Positions 44,883-52,414 of a stretch of 64,000 bases of DNA are shown here, in pieces. This stretch comes from Halovivax cerinus (GTDB lineage Archaea > Halobacteriota > Halobacteria > Halobacteriales > Natrialbaceae): NCBI RefSeq assembly GCF_024498195.1, contig NZ_CP101824.1, positions 1,550,001-1,614,000 of the forward strand. Reading direction: 5' to 3'. Both the position numbers and the translations under genes were made by a program. A model generated the notes under the pieces. It worked only from the letters and a program-made list of their open reading frames with translations. It was not told where the DNA came from and ran no database searches. Position 1 is the first letter of the stretch. Each line of letters begins with the position of its first letter.

Positions 44883-46277
44883 ATGACGCTACACGTTCAA
44901 GCAACGACGGGCTGCAACCTGGGATGCTCCTATTGCTACGAGAATCCCGACAGAGAACGAAAGCAGGAGTGGGTTGATCGCCAGTACGATCTCGACGAGA
45001 TCTTCGACCGACTGAACGAGTTTGGTCACCGATACGACGAAGTTCCCGGACTTCACGGCGGTGAACCCCTCCTAATGCGAACGGAGGACATCGAAGCCAT
45101 CTTCGAGTGGGTCTACGAGCGCTACGACCGGGGACCAGCGATACAGACGAACGGAACGCTCATCGACGACAAGCATATCGAACTCTTCAGAGACTATGAT
45201 GTCCACGTCGGCGTGAGCTGTGACGGCCCCGCCGAACTCAACCGTGAACGACAGGCAGCAGGTGAGCGCGAAACCGATCGAACGAACGCGACGGACTCCA
45301 TGACGGGCCGAACGGTCGATGCGATCGAGCGGATGATCGAGGAAGGGATTCCCTGTAGCGTGATTACTGTCGTTCACGAGACGAACGCCGGGACGGACGA
45401 GCGCCTCGAGAAACTGCTTGACTGGATCGACTGGCTCTGTCGAAACGGTGTCACCGGCCACTACAACCCGGCTATTCCGTACGACGACATTCAGAACGAC
45501 GTCTCCGTCGGCCCGGAACGCCTCAAGGAGGTGTATCTTCGAACCTGGGAGTGGATGAAAGCCGAGCCGTATCGATCCTGGAACCCGATGGAGCAGATGG
45601 TCGACAACCTGATCGGGAACGGAACCGGCGGCTGTGTCAACCGCAGGTGTGACGTCTTCAACACGCGCGACGCGAAGTCGATCAAGGGCAACGGCGAGTC
45701 GAGCGGCTGTGGGAAGACATGGAGCGCCGTCGGTGACGGCGTACCGTTCCTCCAGGGCCCGACGACCGACAACGAGTACGAACACTCGAACGAGCGCTAC
45801 GACGTACTCAAGAACACGCCCGGACCACATGGAGAAGAAACCCCTGACATGGGCGGCTGCAAGGGCTGTACATATTGGAACGTCTGTCAAGGGGGCTGTC
45901 CCTCTGCGGGGATCAACGACGACTGGCGCAACCGGTCGATCTGGTGCGAAGCGAAGTACGCCCTCTACGAGAGGATCGAACACGATATCCGTGCAATCTT
46001 CCCAAACGTTACGCTGGTGACCGATTTCCCGTGGGACGCCGAACTGTCCCGCTCGGATATGCGCAAGCACGACTGGAGCGGAGACTTCAAACCGTTTTCC
46101 GCGGTGCGGCCTGGAACGCGGGGTCCGAGCTCGGCTAGCAGGGCCGCTGCTGACCCGGCTGGGCCCGCTCTGGATCGGGTCCCCAATCGCGTGCTGCCGG
46201 ACCGACTCCGTTCCCAGAAAAGCGGTCAATCGACGTCGACTGGGTGGCGGACGGTTACGGAGTTCGATACCGAATGA
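44883..46277 (+). CDS. radical SAM/SPASM peptide maturase of cassette 1
   Basis: A 464-residue enzyme. The N-terminal cluster motif is CNLGCSYC (Cys11, Cys15, Cys18) and LHGGEPLL at 57-64 is the SAM-binding GGEP region. The C-terminal SPASM/twitch domain holds Cys251, Cys256, Cys276 and the group CKGCTYWNVCQGGC (Cys326, 329, 335, 339), then Cys355, enough for two auxiliary clusters. SPASM radical SAM enzymes next to repeat peptides are typical RiPP maturases. Residues after about 398 are Pro/Ser/Arg-rich and not shared with the cassette 2 enzyme, which may show a frame change. The stop overlaps the next start as ATGA. Confidence 0.93.
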   Translation: MTLHVQATTGCNLGCSYCYENPDRERKQEWVDRQYDLDEIFDRLNEFGHRYDEVPGLHGGEPLLMRTEDIEAIFEWVYERYDRGPAIQTNGTLIDDKHIELFRDYDVHVGVSCDGPAELNRERQAAGERETDRTNATDSMTGRTVDAIERMIEEGIPCSVITVVHETNAGTDERLEKLLDWIDWLCRNGVTGHYNPAIPYDDIQNDVSVGPERLKEVYLRTWEWMKAEPYRSWNPMEQMVDNLIGNGTGGCVNRRCDVFNTRDAKSIKGNGESSGCGKTWSAVGDGVPFLQGPTTDNEYEHSNERYDVLKNTPGPHGEETPDMGGCKGCTYWNVCQGGCPSAGINDDWRNRSIWCEAKYALYERIEHDIRAIFPNVTLVTDFPWDAELSRSDMRKHDWSGDFKPFSAVRPGTRGPSSASRAAADPAGPALDRVPNRVLPDRLRSQKSGQSTSTGWRTVTEFDTE

Positions 46278-47164
46278 TAGAGCCAAAGTACGCAGACACT
46301 GACGTCAACGGGGACGACCTTTCCGCTACGGAGCGTCAGTGGATCCGTGACGAGACTAATCGCTTCTTCCCGGAGGAGTATGTGAAACGAAACTGGAAGA
46401 CAGGCCCGGGACGAGACCAGTGGTGTGACGTCCTCGAACGGGCGAAGCGTGGAACGTCACTGGCTGAGTGGCTGAGCGTCGCGGACGACCGCTCGGATCG
46501 GCAGGCGATCAGTGTCGAACTGAACGAGCAAACCGTCCCGAATTGGATGGAACGCATCAGTGAATACGATTTGCACTTCTATCAGATAGATGATCAATCA
46601 CGAGGGATCGTTGCGGCCAATACCGACGTCGCGGACGCAGTCCTCGAAGCCGAAACCGAGTTGGAGGGGGAAGACCGCGACGAAGTCCTCGGGGATCTGT
46701 ATGGATATCCTGACTGTTGTCGCGAGTTCTACGTCGACAGGGTTAGACAGGACGACCGGCGCGATCCACTGTACGAAATCGCGTGTAACTCGGACTCGGT
46801 GTCGCCAATCGACGGGGATCGTGAACGACTGCTGGCGGAGGGAGTGGAGCCATGGGCGAACGTACTGTACCGACAGTTCGGTTGGACCTTTATCTCCCAT
46901 CTTCCCTGTAGCTTCGACTGCGAGCGTAGCTTCGACGTAGGCGAAACGAGGGGCGAGATTATGGCCGACCACGGGTTCCGCGACGCCGCAAACCATCTCT
47001 GGGAGTGGCTACAACTCCCGATGACGTGGACGGCTTTCAAAGCCCTCTCGCACGTTCGTAACAGGTACTTCATCGGATCAGCTTCCACAAGCTGCTACTG
47101 GAGTGAGAAGGAGATCGTCTGGAAGCGACCACACCAGGCGGGTGGGCAGATCGTCGACGAATGA
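46274..47164 (+). CDS. DUF483-like Cys-rich protein of cassette 1
   Basis: A 296-residue protein whose ATG overlaps the maturase stop (ATGA), so the two are translationally coupled. The middle has GYPDCCREFY (Cys148, Cys149), the signature of DUF483-like proteins, and later FGWTFISHLPCSFDC (Cys212, Cys216). These four cysteines are kept in the cassette 2 paralogue and look like a metal or cluster site. The C-terminal part shares ALSHVRN..FIG....YWSE with the paralogue. DUF483 has no established function to my knowledge; its place behind the maturase suggests a second modification or a partner step. An upstream in-frame ATG (46244) would overlap the maturase by 34 nt and is less likely. Confidence 0.82.
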   Translation: MIEPKYADTDVNGDDLSATERQWIRDETNRFFPEEYVKRNWKTGPGRDQWCDVLERAKRGTSLAEWLSVADDRSDRQAISVELNEQTVPNWMERISEYDLHFYQIDDQSRGIVAANTDVADAVLEAETELEGEDRDEVLGDLYGYPDCCREFYVDRVRQDDRRDPLYEIACNSDSVSPIDGDRERLLAEGVEPWANVLYRQFGWTFISHLPCSFDCERSFDVGETRGEIMADHGFRDAANHLWEWLQLPMTWTAFKALSHVRNRYFIGSASTSCYWSEKEIVWKRPHQAGGQIVDE

Positions 47165-47364
47165 TTTACAACCAAGATGTGTGGCCGGACCATCGTGACT
47201 CACCGTGGCACCCAGAACGAATCGAAGGCCGTAACGGCGACGTACCGTCACTATTAGATGGGTGTCGATGGGACGTTCGCTACGAATTCCTATCGAAGCG
47301 GGACGAACGTGACGCTCGCCGCTCAGGGATACTGGGACGGGAGCGTTGTGTACGAATGAAATGA
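47161..47364 (+). CDS. small coupled ORF, 67 aa, unknown
   Basis: Starts MIYNQDVWPDHRDSPWHPER and overlaps the stop of the DUF483-like gene as ATGA, the same coupling as at the previous junction. It is hydrophilic, rich in Arg and Asp, with no recognised motif. There is no counterpart in cassette 2. The coupling supports translation; the composition leaves open that it is a decayed gene. Confidence 0.4.
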   Translation: MIYNQDVWPDHRDSPWHPERIEGRNGDVPSLLDGCRWDVRYEFLSKRDERDARRSGILGRERCVRMK

Positions 47365-47376
47365 GTGTGACTACCC

Positions 47377-48159
47377 GTGGAACCCATAGACACCTTCGAT
47401 CGGCCGATTCCGTTCGACGAATCGTTCGCCGCCACATTTGATCCCGAGGAAGCGACCGAACCGGTTTCAGTCATCTCCAATCAGGAGTACGATGTCGTCT
47501 ACGTAGAATCCGATACGGCCGGAGCCTACGTGCGCCGTTACAACAACACTGACTGGACAGAACGACGGTACGCCCGATACCGTACGACGTATGAGCTTAG
47601 CGTGTTACTCGGCGGGAGTGCACCCGCCCACGCGTTCGGAGATAAATGGATAGCATCACGTGCGTGTTGCGCCCCGGACGGAGCTCACGAACACGACTTC
47701 AGGACTATTGAGATGAGCCCTGACGAATATATCCGCCAACTCGCAAAACATATCGTTCTCTCCGACATCGATCGTACGTTGACGAACACGATCACCGAAA
47801 ACGGATGGATCTACTTTATTGACCAGGAGCCGATATCCAATTGGGATCGACACGAACGAGTCTCCTCATTGATCTCCCGTATCGAGAATACGTACGATAA
47901 CATATCGAGACGGAGTGGCTGGAGCCAGAAACACTCGTTCAGGAATCGTCTCGGCGTAGAATTACATGACATAGCGACGAATATTTCTACATCCGACACT
48001 TTTCAGTCAGCACTCGATGAGTTAGCATCCCGTTCGGAAGTGTACGCCGAAACGGTCGCCTATCGACGGACCAATATCGATCGTATCTTGGCGGATCGTG
48101 TTCCGGGCATTGAAATTGGACGCACATTGTCTGAGAGCGGCACGTGGTCACTCTTATAG
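47377..48159 (+). CDS. protein with kinase-like catalytic pattern, cassette 1 only
   Basis: A 260-residue protein with a GTG start. Residues 60-80 (ERRYARYRTTYELSVLLGG) and 130-149 (SDIDRTLTN, then IYFID) recall the core of aminoglycoside/HipA/PI3-kinase-like folds: Asp132 and Asn137 in the D-x-x-x-x-N catalytic loop, and Asp149 as the metal-binding Asp after a hydrophobic strand. A conserved phosphate-binding loop at the N-terminus is not obvious. The fold call is a resemblance, not a firm match. No homologue in cassette 2. It is 12 nt behind the small ORF, so it belongs to the same operon. Confidence 0.6.
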   Translation: MEPIDTFDRPIPFDESFAATFDPEEATEPVSVISNQEYDVVYVESDTAGAYVRRYNNTDWTERRYARYRTTYELSVLLGGSAPAHAFGDKWIASRACCAPDGAHEHDFRTIEMSPDEYIRQLAKHIVLSDIDRTLTNTITENGWIYFIDQEPISNWDRHERVSSLISRIENTYDNISRRSGWSQKHSFRNRLGVELHDIATNISTSDTFQSALDELASRSEVYAETVAYRRTNIDRILADRVPGIEIGRTLSESGTWSLL

Positions 48160-48409
48160 TACTATACTGTCCATTATTCAGAGCAGTTTACTCGAACACT
48201 TGCCACGTCTCGACCGATAGGGATCGGCAGCTTTTCGCCGAATGCGGGATTCGCTGTGACCGAATCGAGTTGACTCGTTCGTCTCAACGTCGTACAGAGA
48301 CGCGCTCTCACCGTTCGAATCGTTGAGGCTGATCGTATCGGTGTCCAGGTATTCTCCCGAAAACGAACCGTTGCGTGGGGAGGTCGCCTCATATCTGGGC
48401 GGCGTGGTT

Positions 48410-48466
48410 GACTCACAACTCGATCGCGAACAGAAGTGCGAGGGCGAGTACTGCTACGCGCCGTAG
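48410..48466 (+). repeat. degenerate copy of the last 57 bases of rli1 (inner junction)
   Basis: Differs from 42308-42364 at only about six of 57 positions, without indels. Translated in the rli1 frame it gives DSQLDREQKCEGEYCYAP and a stop, against DSQLDREQKREGEYYYAP in rli1. The sequence upstream of it is not rli1-like, so this is an isolated 3'-end copy, as expected of an attachment site. Confidence 0.92.
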
Positions 48467-48634
48467 GGTTCGTCGTCGCGACGACGTCGGTGGACCGGTA
48501 TCCACGCCTAAAAATGACTACTGAGAATAATATAACCACTCACTGATGAGTGAAACCAATCACAGAATCGTTTCTAGGCACAGAATTGATGCTTAAGTCC
48601 CGTGGTACTTTGGAGAGTGCATAGGACATCTGGA

Positions 48635-48665
48635 TATATTTTAATAACCAAAATATTATATACTA
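48635..48665 (+). promoter_or_regulatory. conserved promoter of cassette 2
   Basis: TATATTTTAATA at 48635 and ATTATATACTA ending about 20 nt before the ATG at 48685, matching the cassette 1 promoter in order and spacing. Confidence 0.65.
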
Positions 48666-48684
48666 CTGCCAGTATTGCTGTTTC

Positions 48685-50370
48685 ATGGGTGGAAATAGCA
48701 ACGAAGTGAATAGACGGTCCGTCCTCCAAGCGCTCTCGGGGGCCGGACTCGCGATCGCCGGAACCGGAGCCGGACTCGCCGCTACTGATCCGAGCGTGTC
48801 GAGTTCCGATATCGGGATTCTGCCGTACGAGGGGTGTGAAACCCAGGAGACGAGTGGTCCGAAGTGCGATACACTGATCCCCGATGCCACCTATCCAGTG
48901 TGGTCCGTGATGGACTACACCGTCACTGAATCGGACGCATATAAACAGAAACGCTCACAGCAGGTGCTGAGTTACTTCGGGACTGGATACGATACTGAAT
49001 CCGATAAATGGGTTCACCGATTCGCACTCCAGGGTCACTATATAAAAAGCGATCACGTTGTTGATCACGATTGGCACGCGATCAACTACACCTGTCCCAT
49101 CGATAACGTGGAAGAAACAGATACTAAAAATCGAGCTGCCATCGAGATCGAGGGCGAAGACGCAACCTTAAAAGTAGATGAAAATCAAGATACGCTGGGA
49201 TTTTACGATTATGATACGTTCGTAAACCACTACGAACAGGAACACGGAGAACTCGAGGACCCCAGAATCGGGACGGGATGCTCTCCAATAAACTCTCTCG
49301 ACGACTACGACAAGAACGATTTCTTCTACGATAAACCCTCCCCGTTTTCCGAGGAAGAATCGAGGGCGTTTCGGTCACTCCACGACCCCGATATTCCCAA
49401 CGAACCGCTTACCGACAGCGCACTCGAGATTACCGACGCGGTCCAGGCCAATTCACCAGTACTGCAGAATCCGGATGGTGACGATGATATCAATCTCGAC
49501 ATGATGCTTGCAACGGTCGGTATGGTGGGTACCGGTGTTAGCCTCGCTGCTCCTCCACCCTACGGGGCAGCTGTGTCTGTCGGATTATCGATAATCGACA
49601 TGATCGCAGGGGTCGATTGGGACGAAGAGAACCCTGAGGAAGTCACACGGCCTGGGGGAGACAACGATTGGGGACCCGTCGGATACGAACCAGACACCAT
49701 CGGCACCCCTGCCGGCCACTTCGTCCATTTCGAGGTCGAACTCGAACCTACTACCGATGGGGAACCGACCGACGTCACCGTCCAATCGATGTTACTGGAC
49801 GAGGAACACTCGATGACGATATCTCTCCAACCACTCGGACAGCCCGACAGAGCGCCGCATTCGAATCTTGACGGATATAGCTTCTCGCGAAACGATGCCG
49901 CTATTCCCCCATCGGACGGCGTGTACGACGTTTTCGAACGGCCGGACGGTGGCACTGACCCGATCATCGAAGAGATTCACTGTCCGTCTCGCGTCGTAAC
50001 CGGAGAAGAGTTCGAGTGCTCAGCCGTCATTAACTCTGCCAGTACTCGCGATATCAACTATTATGGCTGGGGACGCGAACACTTTGGGGAGGGAGATATT
50101 GAAGAGAAAAATAAGAAATGGTGTGGAACGACTGACACCATCGTACCGAACTGGGAACGCTGTGGCATCAACGTCCCCGGAGAGGTCGAGATCACGCTCG
50201 TCGTCGGCGACGAGGCCGGACTCTTCGACTACAAAACGACCACGGTGCTCGTTGGTGAACCCGAGGGAGAGACGCTTCCCATTGGCGACCCAGGTGCCCT
50301 GACGCTCGGCACGTCGGAAGCGAGCGGTATGACCGTTCCAACTGGATCTATCCAGGGGGTGGAGGCCTGA
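48685..50370 (+). CDS. Tat-exported protein of cassette 2, unknown function
   Basis: A 561-residue paralogue of the cassette 1 exported protein, the same length. It starts MGGNSNEVNRRSVLQALSG with a twin-arginine signal. Shared blocks are SSDIGILPYEGC, VWSVMDYT, SQQVLSYFG, FVNHYEQEHGELEDPR, GTPAGHFVHFEV and LLDEEHSMTISLQPLGQ. The hydrophobic segment LDMMLATVGMVGTGVSLAAP and its continuation to IIDMIAGVDW are kept, as are the cysteines of the C-terminal Ig-like part. The whole chain is conserved, so it probably works with the modified peptide, as carrier, target or co-toxin; none of these is shown. Confidence 0.85.
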   Translation: MGGNSNEVNRRSVLQALSGAGLAIAGTGAGLAATDPSVSSSDIGILPYEGCETQETSGPKCDTLIPDATYPVWSVMDYTVTESDAYKQKRSQQVLSYFGTGYDTESDKWVHRFALQGHYIKSDHVVDHDWHAINYTCPIDNVEETDTKNRAAIEIEGEDATLKVDENQDTLGFYDYDTFVNHYEQEHGELEDPRIGTGCSPINSLDDYDKNDFFYDKPSPFSEEESRAFRSLHDPDIPNEPLTDSALEITDAVQANSPVLQNPDGDDDINLDMMLATVGMVGTGVSLAAPPPYGAAVSVGLSIIDMIAGVDWDEENPEEVTRPGGDNDWGPVGYEPDTIGTPAGHFVHFEVELEPTTDGEPTDVTVQSMLLDEEHSMTISLQPLGQPDRAPHSNLDGYSFSRNDAAIPPSDGVYDVFERPDGGTDPIIEEIHCPSRVVTGEEFECSAVINSASTRDINYYGWGREHFGEGDIEEKNKKWCGTTDTIVPNWERCGINVPGEVEITLVVGDEAGLFDYKTTTVLVGEPEGETLPIGDPGALTLGTSEASGMTVPTGSIQGVEA

Positions 50371-50372
50371 TC

Positions 50373-50993
50373 ATGTCCGACGAAGGCTCCATCTGGATCG
50401 ACGGGACTAATCTCCACTTCACCGACGGCGACGGTGAAGAGTGGTATTACCTTGGCGAACTGACGGGAACTGACGACCGGACATCCGGGAAGATCTGGAT
50501 CGAGGGTGACGTCCTCTACTACGTTGACGAGTACGGACAGGAGCGAACGTTGCCGACGAACATAACTGACAACTCGGTGACGGGCGTGAAGGGGTCCGTC
50601 TGGATCGAGTCCTCGAAGATCACGTATGTCTCCGCGGAGAAGAAGGAGGTCGAAGCAGCTGGCACGGTCGGACAGAATACCGGTTCGAACGATCACACCG
50701 ATCACAACGACCACGATAACACCGGTCACAGCGATTCCCACGACAACGAGTTCAGCGACCACGCGGACGACCCGCACGAGGACTCACACCAGGACGATCA
50801 CACCAACAGCATCTACGATCCGATCGAGGGCGGCCACAGCGACCACGCTGACGACCCGCACACCGATTCCCATAGCGACGGGGACATTCATTCGAATACC
50901 CACGACAACTCCCACGAGAATCACACCGATCACGACGACTGGGGGCACGACGACCACGAAGACTGGGAGATGGACGTCCCGAAGAAAGCATGA
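50373..50993 (+). CDS. putative RiPP precursor with His-x-Asp/Asn repeat tail
   Basis: A 206-residue peptide. The first 95 residues match the cassette 1 precursor (GSIWIDGTNLHFTDG, IWIEGDVLYYVDE, GSVWIESSKITYV). From 108 to 197 the tail holds about 20 H-x-D or H-x-N motifs (HTD 108, HND 111, HDN 114, HSD 119 and so on to HED 195) and one FSD at 127, so nearly every aromatic residue is followed at +2 by Asp or Asn. This replaces the Tyr of the cassette 1 tail. The stop overlaps the maturase start as ATGA. A His-rich metal-binding protein is an alternative, but the maturase linkage and the parallel with cassette 1 favour a modified peptide. Confidence 0.82.
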   Translation: MSDEGSIWIDGTNLHFTDGDGEEWYYLGELTGTDDRTSGKIWIEGDVLYYVDEYGQERTLPTNITDNSVTGVKGSVWIESSKITYVSAEKKEVEAAGTVGQNTGSNDHTDHNDHDNTGHSDSHDNEFSDHADDPHEDSHQDDHTNSIYDPIEGGHSDHADDPHTDSHSDGDIHSNTHDNSHENHTDHDDWGHDDHEDWEMDVPKKA

Positions 50994-52414
50994 CGATTCA
51001 CGTCTCTGCCAACTCGGGGTGTAACCTGGGGTGTTCGTACTGCTACGAGGAACCGGATCGCCAGCACTCCCAGGCCGACATCGACGCCGAGTACGACATC
51101 GAGGAGATCATGGCGCGACTCCGGCAGTTCGAGGCGAAGTACGACGAGGTGCCGGGGATGCACGGCGGGGAGCCGCTGCTCGTCCGCGACGAGCATCTCG
51201 AACGGATCTTCTCGTGGATCTACGAGACGTACGACCTCGAGGAGACGGGGCGCCACACGCACATCCAGACCAACGGGACCCTCCTGACCGAGGAGCACGT
51301 CGAGATGTTCGAACGGTACCGCGTCAGCGTCGGTATCTCCTGTGACGGTCCCGCCGACCTCAACGACAACCGCCTCGCACGATCGGAGATGGACGGGGAA
51401 CTGCGAGACGTCACCGAACGGATGACCGAACGGACGCTCGACGCCATCGACACCCTCAAAGAGTCCGACGTCGGCGTCGGCGTCATCGTCGTCCTCACGA
51501 AGCAAAACGCCGGTACCGACGAGAGACTCGACCGGCTCCTGGAGTGGATGGACGATCTCACCCGCCACGACGTCGGCGGCCACTACAACCCGGCGATCCC
51601 GTACGAAGACGTCCAGGAGGACGAGTCGCTCTCGCCGGAGCGACTGAAAGAAGTGTATCTCCGGACCTGGGAGTGGATGAAAGCCGAACCGTACCGCCAC
51701 TGGGGACCGATGGGGGATTACCAGGACAACCTGCTGGGCAACAAACTCTCGAACTGCGTCAACAACACCTGCGACGTGTTCAACGCGGGTGCGGCGAAGA
51801 TCGCCACGGGCGACGGCGCCACGACCGGCTGCGGCAAGACCTGGGCCGCCGCCGGCGACGGCAACGCGTTCCTCCAGGGCGACTCGACCGGCAACGAGTA
51901 CAACGACACCGAGGAACGCTACGAGATGCTCAAACAGGTTCCCGGTCCGCACACTGACGATGAAGACGACCACGGCGGCTGTAAGGGCTGTCGATACTGG
52001 AACGTCTGCCAGGGCGGCTGTCCTTCGGCGGGAATCGAGTACGACTACCGGAACCGAACCCGGTGGTGTGCGGCCAAGTACGCCCTGTACGAACGGATCG
52101 AAGACGACATGCGATCGATGTTTCCCGGACTCAGGCTGGTCACCGACGCGCCGTGGGACGCGCCGCTGGCCGAGGAAACGAGCCGCAGGAACGTCGACAT
52201 CAAGCCGTTCGCGGGCCTGCACTTCGGCCAATCGTCGAACGGGAAACCGACGGTCAGAGGCGGTGCTCACGACGAATCCGACGTCTGGAGTCTCGCCCAC
52301 GACTCCCTGTCGTTCGACGAGGTCGTCGAGCAGTATCGCGATCGGTACGACGAGGAACACCTCACCATCGACCGATCTCGCCAGTCCGTTCACGCGGACA
52401 GTGATTCCCAGTGA
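50990..52414 (+). CDS. radical SAM/SPASM peptide maturase of cassette 2
   Basis: A 474-residue paralogue of the cassette 1 maturase. It starts MTIHVSANSG, with CNLGCSYC at 11-18 and MHGGEPLL as the GGEP motif. The SPASM region has CVNNTCDVFN, TGCGKTW, CKGCRYWNVCQGGC and RWCAAKYALYERIE. Its C-terminus is acidic and ordered-looking (SFDEVVEQYRDRYDEEHL), unlike the low-complexity end of the cassette 1 enzyme. It is coupled to both neighbours: ATGA with the precursor, GTGA with the DUF483-like gene. Confidence 0.93.
   Translation: MTIHVSANSGCNLGCSYCYEEPDRQHSQADIDAEYDIEEIMARLRQFEAKYDEVPGMHGGEPLLVRDEHLERIFSWIYETYDLEETGRHTHIQTNGTLLTEEHVEMFERYRVSVGISCDGPADLNDNRLARSEMDGELRDVTERMTERTLDAIDTLKESDVGVGVIVVLTKQNAGTDERLDRLLEWMDDLTRHDVGGHYNPAIPYEDVQEDESLSPERLKEVYLRTWEWMKAEPYRHWGPMGDYQDNLLGNKLSNCVNNTCDVFNAGAAKIATGDGATTGCGKTWAAAGDGNAFLQGDSTGNEYNDTEERYEMLKQVPGPHTDDEDDHGGCKGCRYWNVCQGGCPSAGIEYDYRNRTRWCAAKYALYERIEDDMRSMFPGLRLVTDAPWDAPLAEETSRRNVDIKPFAGLHFGQSSNGKPTVRGGAHDESDVWSLAHDSLSFDEVVEQYRDRYDEEHLTIDRSRQSVHADSDSQ

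Larger units (their letters stand above)
48160..48684. other. 525-bp spacer between cassettes
   Basis: No convincing gene. It contains the degenerate rli1 3' end (48410-48466), an AT-rich stretch and the promoter of cassette 2. A 60-codon frame at the start runs out of the kinase-like gene and is not protein-like. Confidence 0.6.

Noticed and set aside
48144-48326. 60-codon ORF after the kinase-like gene
   Set aside because: It overlaps the end of that gene, has no coupling signal and no protein-like pattern.
50650-50990. His-rich metal-binding protein as the sole explanation of precursor 2
   Set aside because: Metal binding would not require Asp/Asn at +2 of nearly every His, and would not explain the Tyr version in the paralogous cassette. 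It is kept as an alternative only.
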